The position numbers and the translations under genes were made by a program. The notes under the pieces are model-generated. The model worked only from the letters and a program-made list of their open reading frames with translations. It did not search any database and was not told where the DNA came from. Positions 53,046 to 63,431 of a DNA stretch of 64,000 bases are shown here, in pieces. Every line of letters starts with the position of its first letter. Within the stretch, counting starts at the first letter, position 1. The stretch spans positions 13,670,431 to 13,734,430 of the forward strand of contig CM064670.1 in assembly GCA_032717465.1 (NCBI GenBank). Direction: 5' to 3'. The DNA comes from Coenobita brevimanus. Its lineage: Eukaryota; Arthropoda; Malacostraca; Decapoda; Coenobitidae.

Positions 53046-53639
53046 AAGTTATGGTAATACTGGAAGGCGACAGATATTAGCCGTGAAGTTTATATGGTTT
53101 CCACTAGCCAAAATACTTTGGTAATTGATTTTATCCTTGATTTACACTTACTTGAGATATGGGAGTGAGAGCGGGTGGTAAACAAGATTTATGGGTAGCG
53201 TGGGGGAAGGAGAGAATACTATTAATACTTCCTTTCACAATATTCCTTCACAGTAATAGGGGTATGTCTTTAAAGGCACAGGCTTATTAACTGTATAACA
53301 GAGATGTCACTCACACGTATAGTCAATCAGATCTTGTTCCACAGCGTGGGGGAAGGAGAGAATACTATTAATACTTCCTTTCACAATATTCCTTCACAGT
53401 AATGGGGGTATGTCTTTATAGGCACAGGCTTATTAATTATATAACAGAGATGTCACTCACACGTATAGTCAATCAGATCTTGTTCCACACTCTCGTCCTT
53501 TAACTTCTCACTGTGATCTGATTTACCCCGATATTCACTATATGAAATCACTGCACAATACTTACATTAGGAGAAATCACACTTAACCTAAATCACTCAT
53601 GTTACAATATCACACGTATTCATCAGGGGGATAGGCAGG
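53046..53639. repeat. 146-bp direct duplication in noncoding sequence
   Basis: AGCGTGGGGGAAGGAGAGAA recurs at 53197 and 53343, and the whole 146-bp unit is nearly identical (53197-53342, 53343-53490). No gene is seen in this stretch. Confidence 0.9.
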
Positions 53640-55270
53640 AACATGTCATCGGTGATCCTGCTGGGCTAGGGGCACCGTCAATGTGAGGCGTGCCGAGAGG
53701 GCACAGGATAACTCACAAGGGCGTCCTCTCGTGTCCTGGACTCCCCGTGGCTTCCGGACTTGGCTCCGGCGTGTGGCCTTCGGGACTGGGGCCGAATAGC
53801 TCCAGGAACCTCTGTGATAGGTCCCGGCATCGTGGGGGCGTAGAGAGATCACGCCCGGGTGTCCTGGGGAGAACCGAGAGAGACTGTGGGCTGCGGTCTC
53901 CAGCGTCTAGGGGCGCCGACAGGGAAGGGCTGCGGCAGCGACTTCCACTGGGGTCCGTCAGGTGCGTCTGCTCTAGAGCCAGGCGTAGGGAACAGAGACC
54001 AGGGGAGGCTGGGAGGCCCGTCTGGGTCACTCTGGGACAGGAAGCCTGGGCTCCAGTCTCCTGCCGTGGGGACGTCTCTCTACTCTGCACGCCCTCGGAG
54101 CGACCGTAGATCGTCTCATGAGGGAGGGAGCAACAATAGGTCATCTCTACCACGACACTCTCGGAGCGACCATAGATCGTCTCACGAGGATGGGAGCGAC
54201 CATAGATCGTCTCACGAGGATGGGGGCGACCATAGATCGTCTCACGAGGATGGGAGCGACCATAGATCGTCTCTACCGGAACACCTTGGGAGCGACCATA
54301 GATCGTCTCTACCAGAACACCTTGGGAGCGACCATAGATCGTCTCTACCGGAACACCTTGGGAGCGACCATAGATCGTCTCTACCGGAACACCTTGGGAG
54401 CGACCATAGATCGTCTCTACCGGAACACCTTGGGAGCGACCATAGATCGTCTCTACCGGAACACCTTCGGAGCGACCATTGATCGTCTCTACCTGAACAC
54501 CTTGGAGCCACCATTGATCGTCTCTACCGGAACACCTTGGGAGCGACCATAGATCGTCTCTACCTGAACACCTTGGGAGCGACCATTGATCATCTCTACC
54601 GGAACACCTTGGGAGCGACCATAGATCGTCTCTACCTGAACACCTTGGGAGCGACCATTGATCGTCTCCACCGGAACACCTTGGGAGCGACCATAGATCG
54701 TCTCTACCTGAACACCTTGGGAGCGACCATAGATCGTCTCTACCGGAACACTTTGGGAGTGACCATAGATCGTCTCTACCAGAACACCTTGGGAGAGACC
54801 ATAGATCATCTCTACCGGAACACCTTGGGAGCAACCATTGATCGTCTCTGCCTGAACACCTTGGGAGCGACCATTGATCATCTCTACCTGAAAACCTTGG
54901 GAGCGACCATTGATCGTCTCTACCAGAACACCTTGGGAGCGACCATAGATCGTCTCTACCAGAGGGGCGCCGTCTGGAGTATGGTTTCTAACTCCACCCC
55001 TAGCCGGCTCAGCAATTCCACTACACATAGGTAGTGTCCTTCTACGGTGGCGGCGGCGTGGTCGCTGCATGTCACAGGGGCGCACGGCCCGGGCTGACAT
55101 GTGTCGCTGTTGCCCGGAGTGGTGGTGGCTGGTGGCGGCCACCCCGTGGGGTCCGTGTGGGGGTGTCGGCGTACCTGTGGGCACACTACGCTGTTCTTGG
55201 CTTGCCCTGTCGTCGGGGGTACTATGGTATTCTTCGGGGGCACTGTTTTTCAAGCCACGCATTTTATATA
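53640..55270 (-). other. GC-rich block with low-complexity frames and TATA-like site
   Basis: Distinctly GC-richer than its surroundings. On minus, GTATATAAAATGCGTGG (about 55257-55273) gives a TATA-like box or start context. From there a frame runs through an Arg/Pro/His-rich segment, the 36-bp minisatellite (read as VETIYGRSQGVP-like 12-mers) and, after one 1-nt loss near 54505, a Pro/Ser/Arg-rich end at 53713. The plus strand is also largely open. Coding status is undecided. Confidence 0.4.
54095..54965. repeat. 36-bp minisatellite, about 24 units
   Basis: Units contain ACCATAGATCGTCTCTACC and GGAACACCTTGGGAGCG. The left end has shorter 33-bp forms (CTCACGAGGATGGGAGCG). The period is divisible by three, so several frames stay open on both strands. 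Confidence 0.95.
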
Positions 55271-55642
55271 CCATCACATTCTCTCGTACATTATTTACAT
55301 CATTTTAATGCCCACATAATATGCATTAATAATGCCAAAGACGAATGTGAAGTGAAAGTAGCAAAATGTATTGAAATGGAAATGTGAAGCCTCCAATACC
55401 ACCTAAAACAAGAGCGATAGGATTAAAACGGAATAAAATAAACATCTCGAGAGAATGAGAAACTGGGAAGTAAGAAGACCCTATAAAAAGGCAAGGCTCA
55501 GTGTCCATTGCTCAGGTAGCTCCTCGTCGGCATTAGGGATCAGACAGAGATAATCTGCTCTCATAGCTGATTTCTCAAGTTTAAGTTTAAACCGTTTAAG
55601 TGATATATAACCAACTATTTGTGTTTCTTAAATATCTTTAAA
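55271..55642. other. no gene seen
   Basis: AT-rich spacer between the GC-rich block and the kinase remnant. Confidence 0.45.
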
Positions 55643-56423
55643 AATGCATTCTCCACTACCTTACCGTGCGGCAAAAACAATACCTGTCGCAGCATAATAT
55701 CAAACTGTTTTCGGCAAAAGGATTAAGAAATATTATTAAGGAAAGTAAAGAAACTTTTTTGGGTCGTGGTGGACATGGGCCGTGCATGCTGCTGGAGGGA
55801 AAGAACAGAAAGTGGGTTGTGAAAATTTTCAAAAATAGAAATTACGTTGTTAATTTTGCTTCTGAGGTCATGTTTTTGACCCAAGTTAAAGATGTGATTG
55901 GGACACAAAAAATAACTGGATTTTATATGCAGGACGAGGCAAATCGTAATGAAATATGCAGGACATAATTTGGTTAATTATGCAAGTATATACGACGAGA
56001 TTAAAACAAAATACCGATTTCAGTATTGTAAAATAGCTTACTACTGCCGTTGTGGCATTGTCTGAGCGGGATACTTATCATAACGACATTAAGCTCGACA
56101 ATATATGTTGCAAAATCACCGAAAGGTGCCCGAAACTAACCTTAATTGACCGGCATGAGCAGCGATGGGTCTGGGCCAGTGTTTGGTAAGCCCTTCGATT
56201 CAACCGAAAACAAACATTATTGGATGGCCCCGGAGGTTTTGGCGGGTCGGTGTAGCACGCCGGGCCTCCCACATACAGTACTGGATATTGAATTACCAGT
56301 TTGTTTGACCAGTTTTAGCTAGAAAATTTTGCCTCATCTGGACCGATGGATGGCCAGGGCTTTGAATTTGGACCCACATGGCCGACCGCCCCTGACGGAG
56401 CTACTGGACATTGTAGACTAACA
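55643..56423 (+). pseudogene. decayed single-exon protein kinase
   Basis: Kinase landmarks appear in order across changing frames: the glycine-rich loop LGRGGHGPCML, the ATP-anchoring lysine in WVVKIFK, a C-helix glutamate (FASEVMFL), the catalytic loop HNDIKLDN, a damaged DFG region (LTLIDRH), the activation-segment end WMAPEVLAG, and a C-lobe end (MARALNLDPHGRPPL). At least three frameshifts and the altered DFG show that it is dead. It has no introns, so it may be a retrocopy or come from a mobile or viral genome. The substrate and kinase family cannot be told. An ATG at 55644 is in a different frame from most of the N-lobe. Confidence 0.72.
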
Positions 56424-56660
56424 CTCCAGGCCACAAAACAGGCCACATAGCAAGAGGTTCCGGTTGTGGAGTGGCCACGGTGTGGCCTCTGTGGCCAAAA
56501 AGAGGGCCAGAATGGCCACTGGAACCCCTGTAGCCAAAAAAGACATATAGCTTGACCCACGTAGCCCAGAAGAGGGCCAGGGTGGCCAGTAGGACCCCCG
56601 TAGCCAAAAACTGTACCAAGCTGGGCGGCCAAACGCCCGCAGCGGCCAAAAGGATAAGGT
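56424..56660. repeat. GGCCA-rich imperfect tandem repeat
   Basis: Roughly 66-bp units sharing AGAGGGCCAG, GTGGCCA and CCCCGTAGCCAAAAA; two clear and two decayed copies. Confidence 0.65.
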
Positions 56661-56724
56661 TCGCTGATCCAACCCCGGCGGATATATAGGGCATCTGTGA
56701 GACCCAGGGAATTTGAACTACACT

Positions 56725-56812
56725 GAACTTTTTTTTTTTTCTATATACCAGGAACTTGTATTTTTTTTTTTTCTTGACTTTTCCTTTATTCCATAAAAAA
56801 AAAAAAAAAAAA
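56725..56812. repeat. T-run and A-run tracts
   Basis: Two T runs (about 56729-56740 and 56760-56772) and an A run (56796-56812), facing each other like remnants of retroposon tails. Confidence 0.75.
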
Positions 56813-56814
56813 TC

Positions 56815-57010
56815 CTCCGTGGCAGCCACCTTGTCGTGGTGGGGGAGTGTACGTGCCCCAGTGGTCCTGGCAGGGTCCCTCAGGCCAGACACCTCGCTAG
56901 TGAGGGCACAACGAAGAGCTGCCACCCCTTGGGGAGGAAAGGGGTGAAGAATACCTCCCCGGTATAATTCCTCTATTGTCCTACCTCCTTTCTTGATATT
57001 TCCGTGTTTC
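56815..57010 (+). other. possible LINE 5' fragment
   Basis: GCAGCCACCTTGTCGTGGTG and CTGCCACCCCTTGGGGAGG look like the conserved leader of a LINE or composite repeat. Only suggestive. Confidence 0.25.
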
Positions 57011-57888
57011 TTCCGGCGTTTGTTTTCCCTCAACTCCCATCAGGTTAGACATTTGGTTTATGACATGAACTGCTTAAGAACTTCCCAGTTACAATGAACA
57101 TTTCTCCCTTCCACCACTTTCACGCCAAGACCACATCAACGCTAGCCTAAGTGACATATAGCAATATTATGGGTTGGTGCTCGTTCTCCATTATTTCTTT
57201 CTTCTCTTTGTTTTTTAAAGAGGCATACATCACAATACTTAAACCAAACAAAGACCCAACACTCTCTCCTTCGTACACACCAATATCTACTCAGCACACC
57301 ATCCAAACTAACTGAACACCTTATTCTCAACAAAGTCACTCTCCATGTCCCCCTTTCCCCTTCAAAACATGGATGATGAGCACTGCACCCTACAGACACC
57401 TTACTAAGTTCATGCAACAAGAAACTGATGGCATCAACTCTGCAAAACCCACACATCGCACACTTCTCACAACAATAGACATTTGGAAAGTCTTTGATGC
57501 CATCCCACGACGCAGTCTTATCATCAAGATCTAAAACACAGACATGGAGAACATCAAACACTGGCTTACGATTTGTCTTGTAGAAAAACATTTATAACAT
57601 TTCAGGGCGTTATCACGAACACGAATTGTCCTTAACGGAGTTCCACAGGGTTCCGTTCTCTTACCCACATTCTTCAGTCTATACATGGATGATATTCTCA
57701 CACCACAGCCGCCCATAATCATTGCCTCATATTCAGATAACATCACCAAAACAACCACACACCACATTGCAGACTCAATCTGTACACTGCAACAGGACTA
57801 CCTCAACACACTGATAAGTTAGGTCGAGGACAACAGGATGACGATCGGTCGAACTAAATCCACCGCCACACTTATCAGCAGAGATAAC

Positions 57889-58263
57889 CATGAACACAGG
57901 TACTTCCCTGAAGCCACATTTAACAATGTACCTGTGCCACACACCCTTCACTAAGATCCTTGGAGTGAAATAACATGACACTCATCGTCAGCAGTAAACA
58001 TGAACACAGGTACTCCTCCAACTCCACACTTAACAATATACCTGTGCCACACACACCCCTTACTAAGATCCTTGGAGTCTCAAGTGATACTCATCACCAG
58101 CAGTAAACATGAACACAGGTACTCCCCCCACATCATCACACTTAACAATGTACCTGTGCTACACACATCCTCCACAAAGATCCTTGGAATGACATATGAC
58201 ACATCACCAGCAGTAAACGTCACACTTAACAGCGTACCTGTGCCGCACACACCCTCAGCTTAG
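57889..58263 (+). repeat. 110-bp tandem repeat derived from LINE RT
   Basis: CATGAACACAGG or its relative begins at 57889, 57999, 58108 and 58218. Each unit contains CTTAACAATGTACCTGTGCC or a variant. Confidence 0.88.
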
Positions 58264-58369
58264 ACTAAAAAATGACACTGGACTCACCATCAAGGACCAC
58301 GTGATGTCATATTCTTCCACGACATGGGCTTACATCCTATCCAATAATCACATCTCGCAAACCACACAC

Positions 58370-58640
58370 AACCACATTTGGCTGCACCAAAACCATACAA
58401 CACTGCAAACCATACAGAACCATCACTGGCTGCACCAAAACCATACAACACTCTGCAAACCATGCATAACCACTAATGGCTGCACCAAAGCCATACAACA
58501 CTTTGCAAACCATTCACTACCATCACCGGCTGCACCAAAACCATAAAGCACCTTTGCAAACCACACAGAACTACCACTGGCTGACCATAACCATACAACA
58601 CCTATGCAGACCATACACGGCTACCACCGGCTGCACCAAA
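58370..58640 (+). repeat. 50-bp tandem repeat derived from LINE C terminus
   Basis: GGCTGCACCAAAACCATACA recurs about every 50 bp (58380, 58430, 58479, 58529, 58580, 58631), with decreasing similarity. Confidence 0.85.
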
Positions 58641-58844
58641 ACCACTGTCACAGCTCACTGACACCCTGAAACTGAAGTCCTCCCTGTCAGAGACCATTTT
58701 GATATGAGAGGAACACAGTTGTATGCATCAGCCTGTGCCAATACAAATCACCACTGTCATTACTTGACACAGGTGAGTAAACCGCTGAGTTTAGATCAGA
58801 AAAGTGACCCAAACTCACACCGGTAATATCTTCACTACCTGAAC

Positions 58845-59265
58845 ACAAAAACCCAGCACTGACATCCCCACCCTCATACCAGCCTAACCAACACAGAAAC
58901 CCACACTTGACATCCCCACCCTTATACCAGCCTAACCAACACAAAAACCCACACTGACATCCCCACCCTTATACCAGCCTAACCAACACAAAAACCCACA
59001 CTGACATCCCCACCCTTATACCAGCCTAACCAACACAAAAACCCACACTGACATCCCTATCCTTATACCAGCCTAACCAACACAACTGCCCACACTGACA
59101 TCCCCACCCTTATACCAGCCTAACCAACACAAATAACCACACTGACATCCCCATCCTTATACCAGCCTAACCAACACAAATAACCACACTGACATACCCA
59201 TCCCTCTATCAGCCTAACCAACACGAAAACCACACTGCCATCCCCATCCTTATACCAGATTAACC
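58845..59265 (-). repeat. 47-bp minisatellite, right array (inverted)
   Basis: About nine units (ACCAGCCTAACCAACACAAA then AACCCACACTGACATCCCCA and CCCTTAT), the reverse complement of the unit at 4930-5515. Confidence 0.94.
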
Positions 59266-59746
59266 AAAAATCGTTTGGGAATCTCTGAATTAAGTTGTCC
59301 CAACAAGAATTAGTGGTATAATAGTAGTTGCAATTCAAGGCTACCTGGTGGACTGCAGGCTTATTATTAATATTTTTATTTATGTATCAGACTCCGACTA
59401 TAGGCTTAGCAGCCCTGAGGGCAAGCAGTCCTCCCATACATTACACGCCTCCATATCACATTTCAGCACTAACACCCACCCCCAAAGCAAATGAAGCTAA
59501 CTCCTCATCTTGCCATATGCAATGCACTCCTTACTCTTGCTACTCAAACCACCTAGTCAAATGGTTAGAGATGAGGTCTGTTGTCTGAAAGGATGTAATT
59601 CAATCTCAAGGTGAGATAGGGAAGTCTGATGATCTGAATGTTGTTAAAACAGACTTCAACGATTTTCCACAATATCCAAAAACAAGTCATTAAAACACCC
59701 CTGTAATACCTCTACACTCTAGTCTTCAATAAGACAGCCCTAGTAC
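59266..59746. mobile_element. SINE-related fragments
   Basis: 59385-59480 resembles the body of the SINE at 5120-5468 (GACTCCGACTATAGGCTT, CAGTCCTCCCATACAT, AACACCCACC), on the same strand. Around 59550-59625 the plus strand has a tRNA-like stretch (TAGTCAAATGGTTAGAG and TAATTCAATCTC), perhaps the head of another SINE. The rest is unassigned. Confidence 0.5.

Positions 59747-59832
<86 letters not shown>
59747..59832. repeat. (AT)n microsatellite
   Basis: About 86 bp of AT dinucleotides directly abutting the gypsy A copy 2 LTR; the element inserted into or beside it. Confidence 0.96.
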
Positions 59833-59836
<4 letters not shown>

Positions 59837-60618
59837 ACGGAACAGAGAAAGATAACGTACACTTTAAGTGAGAATACTAAGAGTCACTACTGTCCCGTAA
59901 AGTTCCAGGTTCAAAACAAAAGAGTTAGGTAAAATTACAAGTTAAAGTTTAATGCACAAACTAACAACAAAACATTCAGGACTCATAAGGATAATGTAAT
60001 GGCAAAAAACAGGTTAAATATATGGTTAACTGCAATAGCCTCTATTAACACGAAATTAGCAAGAGTAAATTTATCTAAGTCAGCCCTGATAAAATGAGAT
60101 ACCAGATAATACTCAGTGAATGCCAGGTAAATTATTACAGATACAAACTATTATCAAAAATGACTGACATAAAACCCAACAATAATCAAAAACCTCACTA
60201 GGCCTAAGAATTAACCTTATGCTACACAGTACAAGAAAAAATGCAATAACACTTATACTCAAATTACACACAGCTGCTAGATGGTTGGAGACTTCCTGAG
60301 AAATTCACAATAATAATAACTGTACAGGGGAGGACAGAGATATGAACAAAATGAGGAGCAGATCTAAGTGGCAATGATGCAGAGAATGAGCTCATTATAT
60401 AGGGGCCGGCAGAGCTTGATACAACTTGTAAGAAGGACGCGCAAATGAAGCGATGGGGACAAAGAGCTGATAATCCCGCACTGAATAATAGAGAGAACAA
60501 CTTACTCTACTATAACGGTAGAGGGGGGGAACTGAGGCAGAACACGCTCGTGATCAAACATGCAGCAACTGTGCGTTAAAATTACACAAAGGATGATGAA
60601 ATCATAGGCTATGTAACA
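59833..60618 (-). repeat. 3' LTR of gypsy A copy 2
   Basis: 786 bp with TGTTAC/GTAACA ends, same length as the LTR at 2611-3396. Confidence 0.93.
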
Positions 60619-61874
60619 CCTCCCCACAAAGAAAAAAGAAATTTACAAAGGAAATTTCTTATTACTCTAAAACAACCTGTATATGGCATTACAGAACATG
60701 CAAAATTCTTTCCTAATGTTACAAAACATGAGATCTCCCTAGAACGTTCAGTCATAGGTACTTGCCAGTATCCCTTTAACAAATCAAACTTACTTATGTA
60801 CCTAGCCTTTCCGATCTTGTCTATGCAATCTTCCACACGAGGGAGAGGGTAAGTGTCTGTTTTGGTTATCTGATTAACACGTCTGTAGTCAATGCAAAGC
60901 CGCTGTGACCCACCTGGCTTAGGGACCAGAGTGACAGTAGAACTCCACTCGCTCTGACAGGGCTCAATCATCTTGTGGTCCAACAGGTAGCCAAGCTCCT
61001 TCTGGATGAGAGGAACTTTCACTGGGTTCACACGGTAAGGAGGCAGTTTAATTGGCTTTGCGTCTCCAATATCGACATCATGCATCAACACAGTGGTTCT
61101 TCCTGGAGTGGCACGGAACACTTGCGGGTACTCCTGCAGTAATGCCGAAAACTCCTGCCTTTCCTTGGGAGGTAGATGAGAAAGCTTAGTCTGGAGATCA
61201 TTCATGATATCAGGATTCTTCCCCAAACTATCACTCAGGCTCATACTGCATGGGAGAGCTTCACTTGCAGACTCGGGTGGAACAGCTACAGTGCAGACTG
61301 GATTATTTTCGTCCCGCCTGTGATATAACTTTAGCATGTTGATGTGACATAGTTGCTTGCTCTTTCTACGATCTGGTGTGGCGATGACATAGTTGACATC
61401 ACTGAGTTTCTTCTCCACGAAATAAGGACCACTAAACTTGGCTTGAAGAGGTTGCCCATGAACTGGTAGCAGAATCAAAACCTGATCTCCTGGCTGAAAG
61501 TGGCGTAACCTGGACTTCTTATCATACCAAGTCTTCATCTTCTCCTGAGCAGCTCCTAAATTCTCTCTCGCCAGCTGTAAAGCAGTGGACAGCCGTTCTT
61601 TGAACTTCATCACATACTCCAGCAGGTTGACGTCATCTTCCTCCGACAGCCAGCATTCCTTGAGTAACTTAAGGGATCCTCTTACTTCATGGCCAAACAG
61701 TAGTTCAAAAGGTGAGAAGCCCAGTGATTCATTTGGAGATTCTCTTGCAGCAAATACAACGAACGGAAGACCTTTATCCCAGTCTTTCTGATGTTCCAAA
61801 CAGTATTTCTTGAGCATCGATTTGAGTGTTTGATGATATCTCTCCAACGCTCCTTGGATCTGGTGATGGTAAGC
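60609..61874 (-). pseudogene. gypsy A copy 2 pol: integrase end and truncated RT
   Basis: On minus. The frame starts after the TGA that replaces a serine codon of copy 1 at 61874-61872. It carries the last integrase glutamate (GALERYHQ), the GPY/F module and the RT N terminus as far as ISKFDLLKGYWQVPM and CSVMPY. There an internal deletion joins it to the sequence before the LTR, so the frame ends in unrelated residues (FLFSLWGGVT). Unlike copy 1, the stretch around 60845 retains the 4 nt whose loss broke copy 1, which defines that lesion precisely. The catalytic YIDD and RNase H are gone. Confidence 0.9.
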
Positions 61875-63431
61875 TCAAGACGTGATCTGGGTGATGCCCA
61901 ACTCTTTCAGAGACTGCTTGAAAACATTTGACATGAAATTACTTCCCCGGTCTGACTGTACCTCCTTGGGCAGACCAAACTTTGTGAAGAACCCTAGCAT
62001 TTCCTTAACCAAGTTCTTTGCTGAGATATTTCTAAGTGGAATGGCTTCAGGATAACGAGTAGCCATATCAATCAGGGTCAACACATAAGAAAATCCTGAA
62101 GAAGTCTTAGGAAGAGGGCCCACAATATCCACCAACACACGGGTGAAAGGCGCCTCAAAAGGAGGAATGGGAACTAGAGGTGCAACCTTTTCGGTCTGAT
62201 TACACTTCCCCACAACTTGACAGGTGTGACAAGACTTACAATACCAGGAAACATCCCTGAAGATACCTGGCCAGTAGAAGTGTTTCAAAATGCGTGCCAC
62301 AGTCTTCCTCACTCCAAGGTGTCCTGCCAAACTGGAATCATGAGCCACTCTAATGATATCCTGCCTACAAACACGAGGGATGACAACTTGATGTACAACC
62401 TCCCATTCACAGTCGGCTGATGCTGTTGGGGGTCTCCACTTCCTCATAAGTACTCCTGACTTTACATAATAACAAGTAGAAGCACCGGCTGACTCTTCTT
62501 CACTGTAAGCAGAGTTAGCTAGACCTTTCAACTCAGGGTCAGCAACCTGCAACTCAACCAACTCTTGACGAGACAAATTATCAACACTACGGGGTACTGC
62601 CTCATCTGGTGAGTGGTCCAAATTAGCAAGAAAAGTGTCAGCTAGGATAACATCATCATCATCATTATCCTCTAAATCACCAGTAACTTTAGACTTAGCC
62701 CTAGTGACAGCACATGCAGGGAACACATCAGGGACATCACAATCCTGGGTCGCAGCCACTGGCTCACTAGACAACTGAGGAGCTGGACACACTTGACTTC
62801 CACCAATATCATTTCCAAGTAAGAAAGTTACACCTGACATTGGGAGTGTCTCAACCAACCCAACCATAACGGAACCATTAACAAAACCAGACTCTAAATT
62901 CACTCTGCACAGAGGGACAGAGAAGTAATTATTCCCTACACCTTGTAAGAATACAGTTTCATCAGAGGAATTAACATTAGAGCCTAGAACACTGGTCAGC
63001 ATAAGGGATTGGCAAGCACCTGTATCACGATATATTTGACCTGATTTCCTGTCATTACTGTCCAGAGGACTGACAAAACCATCAGACAGGAAATTAGCAC
63101 AAGAACTCTTGAGAGTGTCACCCACGTTACTGCTCAAAAGAGGAGCTCCATCATGAGAATTTAAGTTACCCCTCAAAGCAGGTTCAGTTAACTCAGTTAA
63201 AGAATTCTGGGAACTCTCAAGAGTGGACACTAGACTAATTAACTGAATATTTAAAGACTCCTTTTTGTTCACATCACGCTGTCTCCTGAAACATCTCTCC
63301 GTAGTATGACCAAGCTTACTACAATAAGTACATTTACTTTTCTGAAATCTAGAGGTGAAGCTGGTATTTACTTCCTGAGAAACATCATCCTTATTCTCTT
63401 TCCTGTTACCTGTACTCTGAGTAGAGGCAAC
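61875..63431 (-). pseudogene. gypsy A copy 2: nucleocapsid knuckle, protease and integrase
   Basis: On minus. After a TAA (63434-63432) the frame carries a CCHC knuckle CTYCSKLGHTTERC at about 63335-63295. The aspartic protease follows with active-site DTGA (about 63026-63015) and a second-half motif VTFLLGNDIGG. A linker with an acidic run comes next, and then integrase: zinc-binding HDSSLAGHLG with CKSCHTC, VDIVGPLP and QSDRGSNF. So the order gag-protease-integrase-RT is read in a single frame. Integrase continues past the nonsense codon at 61874-61872 into the next entry. Confidence 0.92.

Larger units (their letters stand above)
57200..58770 (+). pseudogene. decayed LINE reverse transcriptase with internal tandem amplifications
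   Basis: On plus, motifs in order: TIDIWKVFDAIPRRSLI, VLNGVPQGSVLLPTFF, a YxDD-box relic (IASYSDNITKT), TIGRTKSTATLIS, NNVPVPHT, KILGMTYDT, and finally TTGCTKTT and VRDHFDMRGTQLYAS. This is the RT core and C terminus of one LINE. The VPVPHT segment occurs four times (57889-58263, about 110-bp period) and the GCTKTT segment about six times (58370-58640, about 50-bp period). So parts of the RT gene expanded as satellites. Frames are broken throughout. Confidence 0.72.

Noticed and set aside
53690..54482. Plus-strand ORFs in the GC-rich block
   Set aside because: They are open together with minus-strand frames through the same 36-bp repeat; no independent support.
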